DNA of 58,569 nucleotides from positions 1 through 58,569 of the forward strand of contig CBFIHP010000028.1 in the NCBI GenBank assembly GCA_965662355.1. Direction: 5' to 3'. How positions within the stretch are numbered: the first letter of the stretch is position 1; the number at the start of each line of letters is the position of its first letter. Below the pieces are notes generated by a model. That model searched no databases, was not told where the DNA came from, and saw only the letters and a list, made by a program, of their open reading frames with translations. Below, piece by piece: positions 35,176-43,512 of this stretch. Origin of the DNA: GCA-2683825 sp965662355 (lineage in GTDB: Bacteria; Planctomycetota; UBA1135; GCA-002686595). Position numbers and translations under genes: made by a program.

Positions 35176-36582
35176 GTGGATGGCACGATAGCAGCCGTTT
35201 CGTCACCTCCGGGAGGAGCCCGGCGGGGTGTGATTCGTCTGTCGGGACCGGAGGTGGGGGCCAGCGTCGGGCGCGTCGTGCCTGGAATTGCCATGGCCGC
35301 GGGAGGACTGCAGCGCGGGGCCGTGCTCGAGCGCTTCGATGACGGCATCGGGACACAGCCGGTCCTCGTGCTGACGATGCCCGGGCCGGCGTCGTACACG
35401 CGCGAAGACGTGGTCGAATTTCATCTGCCGGGATCCGCACCGCTCCTGCAGCGGGCGCTCGAGCGGGTGCTGGCGCTCGGCGCCCGGGCCGCGGTGCCGG
35501 GGGAGTTCACGCGGCGCGCCTTTCTGAACGGACGGATCGATCTTTCCCGCGCCGAAGGCGTGCTGGCGTTGGTCGAGGCCAGCGACGATGCCGAGCGCCG
35601 GGCCGCGATCGGACTGCTCAGCGGCGGGCTCGGTGGGCGCGTACATGGGATCCGCGAACAGCTCGCGGATCTATGTAGCCTGTGCGAGGCCGGCCTGGAC
35701 TTCGAGGAGGAGGACACCGGATCGGTGCCCTACGAGGAGCTCGAAGCACGACTGGATGCGTTGCGGGCAGCGCTTCGTGAGGCACTGTCCTTCGAGGTGC
35801 GAAGGCAACCACCCAGCACCCTGGCGCGGGTCGTGCTCGTCGGTGGACCGAACGCAGGCAAGAGCACGCTGTTCAATGCGCTCGGTACACAGCAGGCGTT
35901 GACGAGCGAGCACGCCGGAACGACGCGGGATCTTCTGTATGCGCTGTGGAAGCTCGAGGGTCTCGACGGAGGCGGATGTCGGCTGTGCGACACGCCGGGA
36001 CTCGACGCGGAGACCCGGGGGGTCGATCGCACGGCCCAGGAGCGCGCCAGGAAGGAGATCGAGGGCGCCGATTTGCATCTGGTCGTCGCCGATGCACGCC
36101 GGGGGCTCGAAGGGGGCACGCGGGCGAACCTGAGCGACCCCCGTACGAGGGACATTCCCAAGCTCGGGGTCTGGAATCAGTGCGACCGTCCCGATGCAGG
36201 CAAACCCGAGGTCCGGGATGCTGAAGATCTGGAAGCTGGAGAAGCGCGGGGCCTGGAGTGGGTCGAGGTCTCCGCCCTCGAGGGCCAGGGGCTCGCCCAA
36301 CTCGGCGCGCGTGTGGGCGCCAGACTCAGCGCCGAACAAGGCTCCCGCGGTGCTGGCGTGGGGGATGTGGGGCGCTTTCTCTTCGCGCGCCACCGGGCGG
36401 CACTCGAGCGCGCCGGGGCCGAGCTTTCCCGGGCCCGGGACGAGCTCCTGGCCCGAGTGCCCTTGGATCTCGTGGCCCAGGGTCTACGACAGGGACTCGC
36501 GGCCCTGGACGATCTCGAGGGCCGGACCACTGCCGAGGATCTCCTGGATAGGATTTTCGCCCGTTTCTGCCTCGGGAAGTAG
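35176..36582 (+). CDS. mnmE: tRNA modification GTPase MnmE
   Basis: MnmE, 468 residues from a GTG at 35176, acts with MnmG to modify U34 of some tRNAs. N-terminal DGTIAAVSSPPGGARRGVIR, folate-binding domain region PGEFTRRAFLNGRIDL, and a G domain with G1 GGPNAGKSTLFN and G3 CDTPGLD. C-terminal IFARFCLGK carries the conserved catalytic cysteine. The G4 motif reads NQCD instead of NKxD. The longer open frame from 34756 overlaps yidC and is not used. Confidence 0.95.
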   Translation: MDGTIAAVSSPPGGARRGVIRLSGPEVGASVGRVVPGIAMAAGGLQRGAVLERFDDGIGTQPVLVLTMPGPASYTREDVVEFHLPGSAPLLQRALERVLALGARAAVPGEFTRRAFLNGRIDLSRAEGVLALVEASDDAERRAAIGLLSGGLGGRVHGIREQLADLCSLCEAGLDFEEEDTGSVPYEELEARLDALRAALREALSFEVRRQPPSTLARVVLVGGPNAGKSTLFNALGTQQALTSEHAGTTRDLLYALWKLEGLDGGGCRLCDTPGLDAETRGVDRTAQERARKEIEGADLHLVVADARRGLEGGTRANLSDPRTRDIPKLGVWNQCDRPDAGKPEVRDAEDLEAGEARGLEWVEVSALEGQGLAQLGARVGARLSAEQGSRGAGVGDVGRFLFARHRAALERAGAELSRARDELLARVPLDLVAQGLRQGLAALDDLEGRTTAEDLLDRIFARFCLGK

Positions 36583-36687
36583 GCGCCCAGCACCGTCTGG
36601 TAGCCGGGGAACCGAGCTACGTTCTGGCGAATTGGCCCTGGGGAAGGCCCAAGGGGTGGCGTATTCAAAGGCGTGTGCCCCGTTGAC

Positions 36688-36703
36688 ACACTACATCTTG
36701 AGT
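36688..36703 (+). promoter_or_regulatory. Candidate NrdR box
   Basis: ACACTACATCTTGAGT matches the known NrdR box (ACACWATATATWGTGT type) at about 13-14 of 16 positions and overlaps the -35-like TTGACA at 36683-36688. No second box at the usual spacing of about 31 bases was found. Confidence 0.45.
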
Positions 36704-36816
36704 GCTCTTCTGGAGTTCTTCGCAGCCTGGGGGAGCCAAGCGTCTCCCAGCGCCCTTCGCCCCGCCTCTCTGATTGTCGAGTGTGCCACCCGTGAGAAGC
36801 CCCCAGTGAGCCCCCG

Positions 36817-37281
36817 GTGAGATGTCCTCGCTGCAAGACCGACAAGGATCGGGTCGTCGATTCGCGGGCCTCCGCGGACGGCGCGGCGATCCGTCGTCGC
36901 CGGGAGTGTCTGGAGTGCTTCCTGCGCTACACGACCTACGAGCGCATCGAGAACACGCCCCTGCGGGTGGTGAAAAAGAACTCCGAGCGCGTGCGCTTCG
37001 AGCGCGAACGAATCCTCTCGGGCATGGTGTGCGCCTGCGAGAAACTCGACGTGATGATGGAGGATCTCGAGGAGGCCACCGCGCGGATCGAGATCCGCTG
37101 CCACGAGGAATACGACCGTGAGGTTCCCTCGGCCGTGATCGGCAACTTGGTCATGGAAGAGCTGAAGAAGCTGAACCAGGTTGCCTACGTGCGATTCGCC
37201 AGCGTGTACCGCGAATTCAAGGACGTTTCCCAGTTCCTCGACGAGCTCAAGCCCATCCTGGAGGGCAAGGACTCGGTCTAG
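36817..37281 (+). CDS. nrdR: Transcriptional repressor NrdR
   Basis: NrdR, 154 residues from the GTG at 36817. N-terminal zinc ribbon CPRCKTDKDRVVDSRASADG with the second pair CLECFLRYTTYE, then an ATP-cone domain (about residues 47-137) with VVKKNSERVRFERERIL. In other bacteria it represses ribonucleotide reductase genes when dATP binds the cone. The next gene, 9 bases downstream, is NrdD-like, which fits. Confidence 0.95.
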   Translation: MRCPRCKTDKDRVVDSRASADGAAIRRRRECLECFLRYTTYERIENTPLRVVKKNSERVRFERERILSGMVCACEKLDVMMEDLEEATARIEIRCHEEYDREVPSAVIGNLVMEELKKLNQVAYVRFASVYREFKDVSQFLDELKPILEGKDSV

Positions 37282-37290
37282 CCCAGATCC

Positions 37291-39630
37291 ATGACCAAGC
37301 AAAAACGAGGGGGGACAGGGATCGCCACGCCCCGATCGAAAGGCGCTTCCCACCACGTAGAACGCGTACGCAAGCGCGACGGCCGCTGTGTGCCCTTTCA
37401 GCGCCCCAAGATCGCCCTGGCCATTCGCGCGGCGATGGAGGCCGTCGGCGAGCTCGACGAGGCCTTCGCCGAGGAGCTAGCCGGCGTTGTCGAGATGTCG
37501 CTGCTCGAGCGTGTGAAGAAGCGCATCGGTCGCCGGCCCGCCCTCGAGAAGCGCGCGTCCGCTCCCCCGGATCGACATCGCTCCCCCGAGGGCGATGTGC
37601 CTACCATCGAGGAGATTCAGGATCTCGTCGAGCGCGCCTTGATGGAGCTCGGACGTCCGCGCGTTGCCAAGGCCTACATTCTCTATCGCGATCGCCGTGG
37701 GCGCATTCGCGATGCCGTTCAGGTCCACCGCTCCGACGCCTTGCATGCACGGCTTCGCGTGCGCGAGGACGAGGGGGTTTCGTCGTGGAGCAAGGGGCGC
37801 ATCGTCTCGGTCCTGATGGAAGAGGCCGAACTCTCGCGGGACGCCGCCGAGGAGGTGGCCTCGGCCGTTGAACACCGCGTGTTCGATTCCGGCGCCAAGT
37901 GCATCACGACCGGCCTGATTCGCGAGCTCGTCGCCGTGGAGCTCTTCGAGCGGGGCTGGATTCGCGCCTTGAGCGCGACGCGCATCGTGGGCATTGCACG
38001 CAACGACGTCGAACAGATCTTACGCGGCACCACCCTGGAAGCGTGGCGCGAGCCGGAGCGCCTGGGCAAGCATCCGCGGGACGCGAGTCTCACCGGGAGC
38101 ACGCTGGGCACACGGAGCGCCGCGCGTCGTTCCGTACGGGATGTCGGCGAGCAGCTCTCGGGCGAACTCCTGCGTCGCTTCTGTCTCGAGGACGTCCTTT
38201 CGGAAGGTGCGGGCGAGTTGCACCGTGCGGGGGACCTGCACGTCGTCGGCCTCAAGCATCCCGAGCTTCCGCTCTCGCTTTGCGTACCTGCGGACCTCTT
38301 GGCAGGAAGCGATCGTTCGATCGGCGGGGCCTTCGGGCTCCTGAATGCCGCCGGCGAGCTCGCCCGCGAGGTTCGCGAGATCCTGGTGCTCGAGCGGCCC
38401 GCGCGTCTGCTCGAACCCCTGACACAAGGGACCAGCGGTCCCGGCGATCCCCGTTCCAAAGGCGGCCGTGCCCTCGAACACTGGTTGTGCGGGCTCACCG
38501 CGATCTCCAAAGCCTCGGGGACGCGGATCGCATTGGGTTCCTGCAGCGATGCGCCCAGCGGCTTGACCGCACAGCTCGTCGAAGCCCTCGCCAGCGGGGC
38601 GAACGATCCCGCGTGCCCGTGGTTGTATCTCGATGGCACCGAGATCGAGGAGCTGCTCGGCTTCCGTCCGGACCTTGCCGACGTCGTCGAGCGTCTCTTC
38701 GCACGCGGCATCCTGCAGGCCGTATGGGGTACGGAACACGAGGCCTATGTCGGCCCCGGTTGTCATCGTTTTGGATCCGAACCCGGCGTGCTTTCCTGCG
38801 GTGGGGCGATCGCTCTGAACCTGCCGCGCCTCGCCCGGCGGGCGGGACCGTGGCGTGAGGGCATGGTGCTCTCCGGTCTGGCCGAGCTCGTCGGAGCTTC
38901 GATCGAGCTGGCCCAGTCCCTGGCCCAGTTGCAGGACGAGGTGGCTCGCTCGCCTGCCGGCCTGCACACGCGCCGGGCCTTCGCCCTCGTCCCGGTCGGT
39001 CTGCGCGAAGCCCTGGCGATTCTTGGCGACGGTACCGCCGACCCAGCGGTGGGAGCGCGCCTGTGTGGCATGCTCGCCGAAGCTGCGCGCCGTTTTGCCG
39101 CGGCCGACGTGCCCGACATCGTCGGCGCCGCGCCGTGCTCGGTCTTCGCCCACACAGCCGCCCAGCGCTTTGCCTGGATCGATGCGCGCAAGCGGCACGC
39201 GGGTGGCCATCAAGGATGGCTCTTCGAGGACGAGGAATTCGCCCGCGAACGGCCGCGGCCGTACAGCACGGGGATCCGTCTTTCACCGTTCACATCCGGC
39301 ATGGGCACGAGCGGCATGGGCTCACTCGGTATCGATTCCGCCAGTGGCCGCGCGGAGGCCGAGGTCTCGAAGACCCTGTTCGCAGGTTCCCTTTCCATGG
39401 TCTCGCTGCCGTCCCTCGACAGCCCCGAGGAACGCCCCCACATCGCCGCGTGGCGACGCTTCGAAGAGCGCCGCCGCGAATGTCTAGGCACGGATGCCTC
39501 CGATGCCGATCTCTTCCCCACTGGTCCTTTCACGATTCCGACGCCCGTGGCAACGACACAGCTCGCCGCGGGGCCCGACGACGTGACCGAGAGCCCTGTG
39601 GATTCCACCACGCTTCGGCCCCAGGTCTGA
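37291..39630 (+). CDS. NrdD-like protein with two ATP-cone-like regions, no visible glycyl radical
   Basis: Unusual 779-residue protein. Residues about 20-145 form an ATP-cone (HVERVRKRDGRCVPFQRPKI ... RVAKAYILYRDRR) interrupted by a basic insert. Residues about 165-245 look like a second cone (GRIVSVLMEEAELSRDAAEE ... CITTGLIRELVAVELFERG). Then an NrdD-like body: HRAGDLHVVGLKHPELPL with Cys331, GCHRFG with Cys491, and LNLPRLARRAG with Asn510. These correspond to the two cysteines and Asn of class III reductases. I see neither the C-terminal RxxGY glycyl-radical motif nor zinc CxxC pairs. Family link is firm in the cone, moderate in the body; function unknown. Confidence 0.78.
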   Translation: MTKQKRGGTGIATPRSKGASHHVERVRKRDGRCVPFQRPKIALAIRAAMEAVGELDEAFAEELAGVVEMSLLERVKKRIGRRPALEKRASAPPDRHRSPEGDVPTIEEIQDLVERALMELGRPRVAKAYILYRDRRGRIRDAVQVHRSDALHARLRVREDEGVSSWSKGRIVSVLMEEAELSRDAAEEVASAVEHRVFDSGAKCITTGLIRELVAVELFERGWIRALSATRIVGIARNDVEQILRGTTLEAWREPERLGKHPRDASLTGSTLGTRSAARRSVRDVGEQLSGELLRRFCLEDVLSEGAGELHRAGDLHVVGLKHPELPLSLCVPADLLAGSDRSIGGAFGLLNAAGELAREVREILVLERPARLLEPLTQGTSGPGDPRSKGGRALEHWLCGLTAISKASGTRIALGSCSDAPSGLTAQLVEALASGANDPACPWLYLDGTEIEELLGFRPDLADVVERLFARGILQAVWGTEHEAYVGPGCHRFGSEPGVLSCGGAIALNLPRLARRAGPWREGMVLSGLAELVGASIELAQSLAQLQDEVARSPAGLHTRRAFALVPVGLREALAILGDGTADPAVGARLCGMLAEAARRFAAADVPDIVGAAPCSVFAHTAAQRFAWIDARKRHAGGHQGWLFEDEEFARERPRPYSTGIRLSPFTSGMGTSGMGSLGIDSASGRAEAEVSKTLFAGSLSMVSLPSLDSPEERPHIAAWRRFEERRRECLGTDASDADLFPTGPFTIPTPVATTQLAAGPDDVTESPVDSTTLRPQV

Positions 39631-39639
39631 CGCCGCGAT

Positions 39640-42600
39640 ATGCGCCTAAAGCGACTCGAACTGTTCGGCTTCAAGTCCTTCGCGGACAGAACCGTCCTCG
39701 ACTTCGACCAGCCCCTCGTGGGTGTCGTTGGACCCAATGGCTGCGGCAAGAGCAACGTCGTCGATGCCGTGCGTTGGGTGCTCGGCGAGACCCGCCCGAC
39801 CTCCATGCGGGGTGGAGAGATGGCCGATGTCATCTTCAAGGGCTCGGCTTCGCGCACACCCCTGGCCGTGGCCGAAGTGACGCTCATTCTGGACAACACC
39901 GACGTCACCATGGAGGGCCGCGGCCCTGAGGTTGCGTTGACGCGCCGTGTCTATCGCTCGGGTGAAGGCGAGTACCTGATCGATGCGGAACGCGTGCGTT
40001 TGAAGGACGTGCGCGAGATGCTTTACGGCACCGGTCTCGGTAGCCGCGGCTACAGCGTGCTGGAGCAGGGCAAGATCGACGCCATCCTCTCGGCCAATCC
40101 GCTGGAGCGCCGCTCCATTTTCGAAGAGGCCGCCGGCATCAGTCGCTATCGTCAGCGCAAGAAGGAAAGCGAATCGCGACTCACCCGCGTCGAAGCCGAC
40201 CTGCTCCGCATCGATGACGTGTTACGCGAGCTCGAGCGTCGCAAGCGATCGCTGAAGATCCAGGCCGGCAAGGCGGAACGCTATCGCGAGGCTCGCGAGC
40301 GGTATCTGGTCGAGGGCATGCGTCTGGCCAGACACCAGGCCGGCTCGGCCAAGTTGCGCTGCGCAGAGCTGGGAACGGCGCTGCATGGCCAAGAGGCCGA
40401 AGTCGAGGCCATGCGCCAGCGACGCGTGGAGGCCGAGGCCGCACTGGGCACGCGCGAGCAGGAGCAGGAGGCCCTCGCAGGCGAGCTCGAGCGCACGGTC
40501 AACGACGCCGCCAGCGCCGGTGGCGAGCTACGTGCCCTCGACGAACGCCGCGCCCAGCTCGGCGCGCGCATCGAAGCCTGGCGCCAGGCTGCAGGCGAAG
40601 AGGGCCAACGCGCGGGCGAGCTCGAGCGCAAGCTCGAGGAACGCACCGGCGAGCTGGCGGCCTTCGAGGCCGAGATCCAGAGCCTGGCCGAGAAGAAGGA
40701 AACGGCGGCGCGCCGCGTCGGTTCCCTCGGCGGCGAGGTGTCCGCGTTGACGGCCCAGCTGGAGATCTGCAACGAGTCCCTCGAGACCCAGTCCGAACGC
40801 TGTCTCGCGTTGCTCTCCGAGAAGACGAACAAGGAAAACCACACCGAGCACCTGACCCAGTCCCTGCCGCCGCTCGAAGAACGGGCGCAGCGGGCGGAGG
40901 AGCGCCGCGCGGAACATCGCGAAGAGGCGGACCAGGCCCGGGTGTCCGAGGAACAGGCGTCCCAGGCCCTGCGCTTGCTCGAGGCGCAGAAGGCCGAGCT
41001 CCAAGCCCAACGCGCGGAACTCCAGGATCGTATCCAGGGGCTGGATGCCCATCACGGCGAACTGGAATCGACCGCCGGCGAAGCCGGGCTCGAAATCGCG
41101 CGCCTGCAGAGTCGGGTCGAGACGCTTTGCGACTGGGAGCAGGAGCGCGCCGGTCTCGAGGTCGGAGCGCGGGCACTCTTCGCAGAGCTCGAGAAAGGCC
41201 CCGAGGCCTTTGGAGGGGATCTCGCAAACGGTTGTGGACCCGAGGGCCCAGAAGTCGCGGGCGAGGAGGCCGCGGGTCCGTTGCACATCGCCGGGCTCTT
41301 CGCCGATCACCTGCATCCCGACACCCATGCGGCTCGCGCCATCGACGCGGCTCTGGGGTCGCGGGCCCAGGCCCTGGTAGTCGGTCGTCCGGGTGATGCC
41401 GAGCGCATCGTCGCGTGGCTGAAGGAGCGTGCGGAGGGGCGGGTTTCGCTGGTCTTCGGTGCCGGTCCGCGCACCACGGCCGAGCCCGATGCCAAATTGC
41501 CCCGCGAGCTCCTGTCCCTGCCCGACGTGTTGGGACCCCTGGCGCAGTTCGCGCGTCCCGAGCCGGGGTTCGAACGGCTCACCGAGGGACTTCTCGGCGA
41601 TGTGCTCCTCGTCCGCGGCTTGGCCCGTGCGCGCGAGCTGGCCGCGGCTTACCCCGCCTGGCGCTTCGTCACGCCGGAGGGCGATCTGGTCGATGTCGCC
41701 GGCGAGATCGCCGGTCATGTCGAGGTGGCCCAGGGTCCCGTCGGACGGCGTTCGTTCGCCGCTGCGCTCGAAGTGCAGCGACACCAACGAGAGCAAGAGC
41801 TCAGCCGGATCAAGGAGCAACTGGAGGCACTCGCCGCCGATCGCTCCCAGCACTCGGGCCGTCTGGGCGAGCTGGACCACGCCATCTTCTCGCTCAGCGA
41901 GGAGCGTTCCCAGGCTCGCGCCGATACGGAGACCCACCGCGCGCGACGCGAAGAACTCGAACGCGCCCTGCTCCAGACCGAATCCGAATGCGCCGAGCTG
42001 GTCCGCGAGCGCGAGGCGTTGATCGCTCGCCGCGCCGAGCTGACCCAGGCGCTGCAGCAGATCGACCAGCGCCTGGTGGCCGAACGCCTGCGTCTCGAGG
42101 AGCTCGAACAGGAGCGAGCCGGCATCGAGGAGGAGCGGGCCGGCCACGCCAAGGAAGAGGCCCAGGCGCGACTCGAGGCGGCCGGGCTTGCGGAGCGTCT
42201 CGACGCTACCCGGCGCCAGCGCGCCTCCGCCGATCGCGCTGCTGCGGAAACCCGAACCGAGCTGGAGCGCACCCGCGGCCTCACCGACGAGCACCAGCGC
42301 AGCGCGGACGAAGGTGAAGGGCGCATCGCGCAGCTCCTCGAGGAACGCGACTCCTGGCTGACGAAGAAAGGCGAATGCGAGGAGCGCCTGACAGCGCTAC
42401 GCGAACGTGAGCGTTCCGCGCGCCAGGGCATCGACGGTCTGCGCAATCAACGCGAAGAGCTGACCCGCGAACTCGAAGCGTGCCTCGCCAAGTTGAGCGA
42501 GGTGCGGCTCGATCTACAACGTGTCGAACTCGAAGGGGAGGAGGTCGCACGGCGTGCCGCCGAGGACTTCGAGATCCAGCTGGACGAGTGGTTGCAGGAT

Positions 42601-43512
42601 GTCGTCCCCGACGAGGAGCTGGCGGATCCCGTGCTCCTGCGCGCGGTCGAGAACAGCGTGCGCGAAACGCGCAGCAGTCTCGACAAGCTAGGTCCCGTCA
42701 ACCCCGAGTCGCTCGAGGAGCTGGAAGAGGTCGAGGAACGGCTGACCTTCCTCGGCGGACAACGCGCCGATCTCGAGAATGCCAAGCGCTCGCTGTACAG
42801 CACGCTCAGGAAGTTGAACGAGGAGAGCGAGCGACGGTTCCTCGAGTCCTTCGAGGAAATCCGCGAGCACTTCCGTGCGCTCTTCCGCCAGCTCTTTGGT
42901 GGCGGCAAGGCCGACATCCAGTTGATGGACGGAGCCGATGTGCTCGACGCGGGGATCGAGATCACCGCGCGGCCTCCGGGGCGCGAGACCCTGCCGATCA
43001 CGCTGCTCTCCGGTGGCCAGCGAACGATGACGGCCCTGGCGCTGCTCTTCGCGGTTTTCCGCACCCATCCCTCGCCCTTCTGCATCCTGGATGAGGTCGA
43101 CGCGGCCCTGGACGATGCCAACATCGCCCGCTTCCTGACCATGCTGCGGCACACCACCAAGGACACCCAGTTCGTCATCGTGACGCACAACAAGGGCACG
43201 ATGGCGGCCTGCCGCCTGCTCTACGGGGTCACCATGGCGGTTCGTGGGGTCTCACGGGTGGTCAGCGTCTCGCTGGACGAGATCGACGAGATCGTCCCGG
43301 AATTACGGGATTCCGAGGCCGAAAAGAAGTCCTCCCCCGAGGAGATTCCGGGAGACGAAGAGCAAAAAAACGGCCAAGGTCATGGAGTGATCAGGCCCCA
43401 TACGGCCGAAAAAGGCCCCGATGAGGATGCGACAGGGATTTCGAAGCCGGATGGATCCGGTGAAGATGGGAGCGATGACTTCGCCCATGAGCTGGCAGGG
43501 GTGCGCTCCTAG
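39640..43512 (+). CDS. smc: Chromosome partition protein SMC
   Basis: SMC ATPase, 1290 residues, DNA condensation and segregation. Start RLKRLELFGFKSFADRTVLD, Walker A GPNGCGKSNVVDAVRWVLGE, two long coiled-coil arms with an inner hinge at about residues 545-690 (GLFADHLHPDTHAARAIDAA), signature LLSGGQRTMTALALLFAVF, Walker B FCILDEVDAALDDANI. A polar, probably disordered tail of about 65 residues (SPEEIPGDEEQKNG ...) is added after the ATPase. Longer than the usual 1190 because of hinge and tail. Its 3' end overlaps the next gene. Confidence 0.97.
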   Translation: MRLKRLELFGFKSFADRTVLDFDQPLVGVVGPNGCGKSNVVDAVRWVLGETRPTSMRGGEMADVIFKGSASRTPLAVAEVTLILDNTDVTMEGRGPEVALTRRVYRSGEGEYLIDAERVRLKDVREMLYGTGLGSRGYSVLEQGKIDAILSANPLERRSIFEEAAGISRYRQRKKESESRLTRVEADLLRIDDVLRELERRKRSLKIQAGKAERYREARERYLVEGMRLARHQAGSAKLRCAELGTALHGQEAEVEAMRQRRVEAEAALGTREQEQEALAGELERTVNDAASAGGELRALDERRAQLGARIEAWRQAAGEEGQRAGELERKLEERTGELAAFEAEIQSLAEKKETAARRVGSLGGEVSALTAQLEICNESLETQSERCLALLSEKTNKENHTEHLTQSLPPLEERAQRAEERRAEHREEADQARVSEEQASQALRLLEAQKAELQAQRAELQDRIQGLDAHHGELESTAGEAGLEIARLQSRVETLCDWEQERAGLEVGARALFAELEKGPEAFGGDLANGCGPEGPEVAGEEAAGPLHIAGLFADHLHPDTHAARAIDAALGSRAQALVVGRPGDAERIVAWLKERAEGRVSLVFGAGPRTTAEPDAKLPRELLSLPDVLGPLAQFARPEPGFERLTEGLLGDVLLVRGLARARELAAAYPAWRFVTPEGDLVDVAGEIAGHVEVAQGPVGRRSFAAALEVQRHQREQELSRIKEQLEALAADRSQHSGRLGELDHAIFSLSEERSQARADTETHRARREELERALLQTESECAELVREREALIARRAELTQALQQIDQRLVAERLRLEELEQERAGIEEERAGHAKEEAQARLEAAGLAERLDATRRQRASADRAAAETRTELERTRGLTDEHQRSADEGEGRIAQLLEERDSWLTKKGECEERLTALRERERSARQGIDGLRNQREELTRELEACLAKLSEVRLDLQRVELEGEEVARRAAEDFEIQLDEWLQDVVPDEELADPVLLRAVENSVRETRSSLDKLGPVNPESLEELEEVEERLTFLGGQRADLENAKRSLYSTLRKLNEESERRFLESFEEIREHFRALFRQLFGGGKADIQLMDGADVLDAGIEITARPPGRETLPITLLSGGQRTMTALALLFAVFRTHPSPFCILDEVDAALDDANIARFLTMLRHTTKDTQFVIVTHNKGTMAACRLLYGVTMAVRGVSRVVSVSLDEIDEIVPELRDSEAEKKSSPEEIPGDEEQKNGQGHGVIRPHTAEKGPDEDATGISKPDGSGEDGSDDFAHELAGVRS

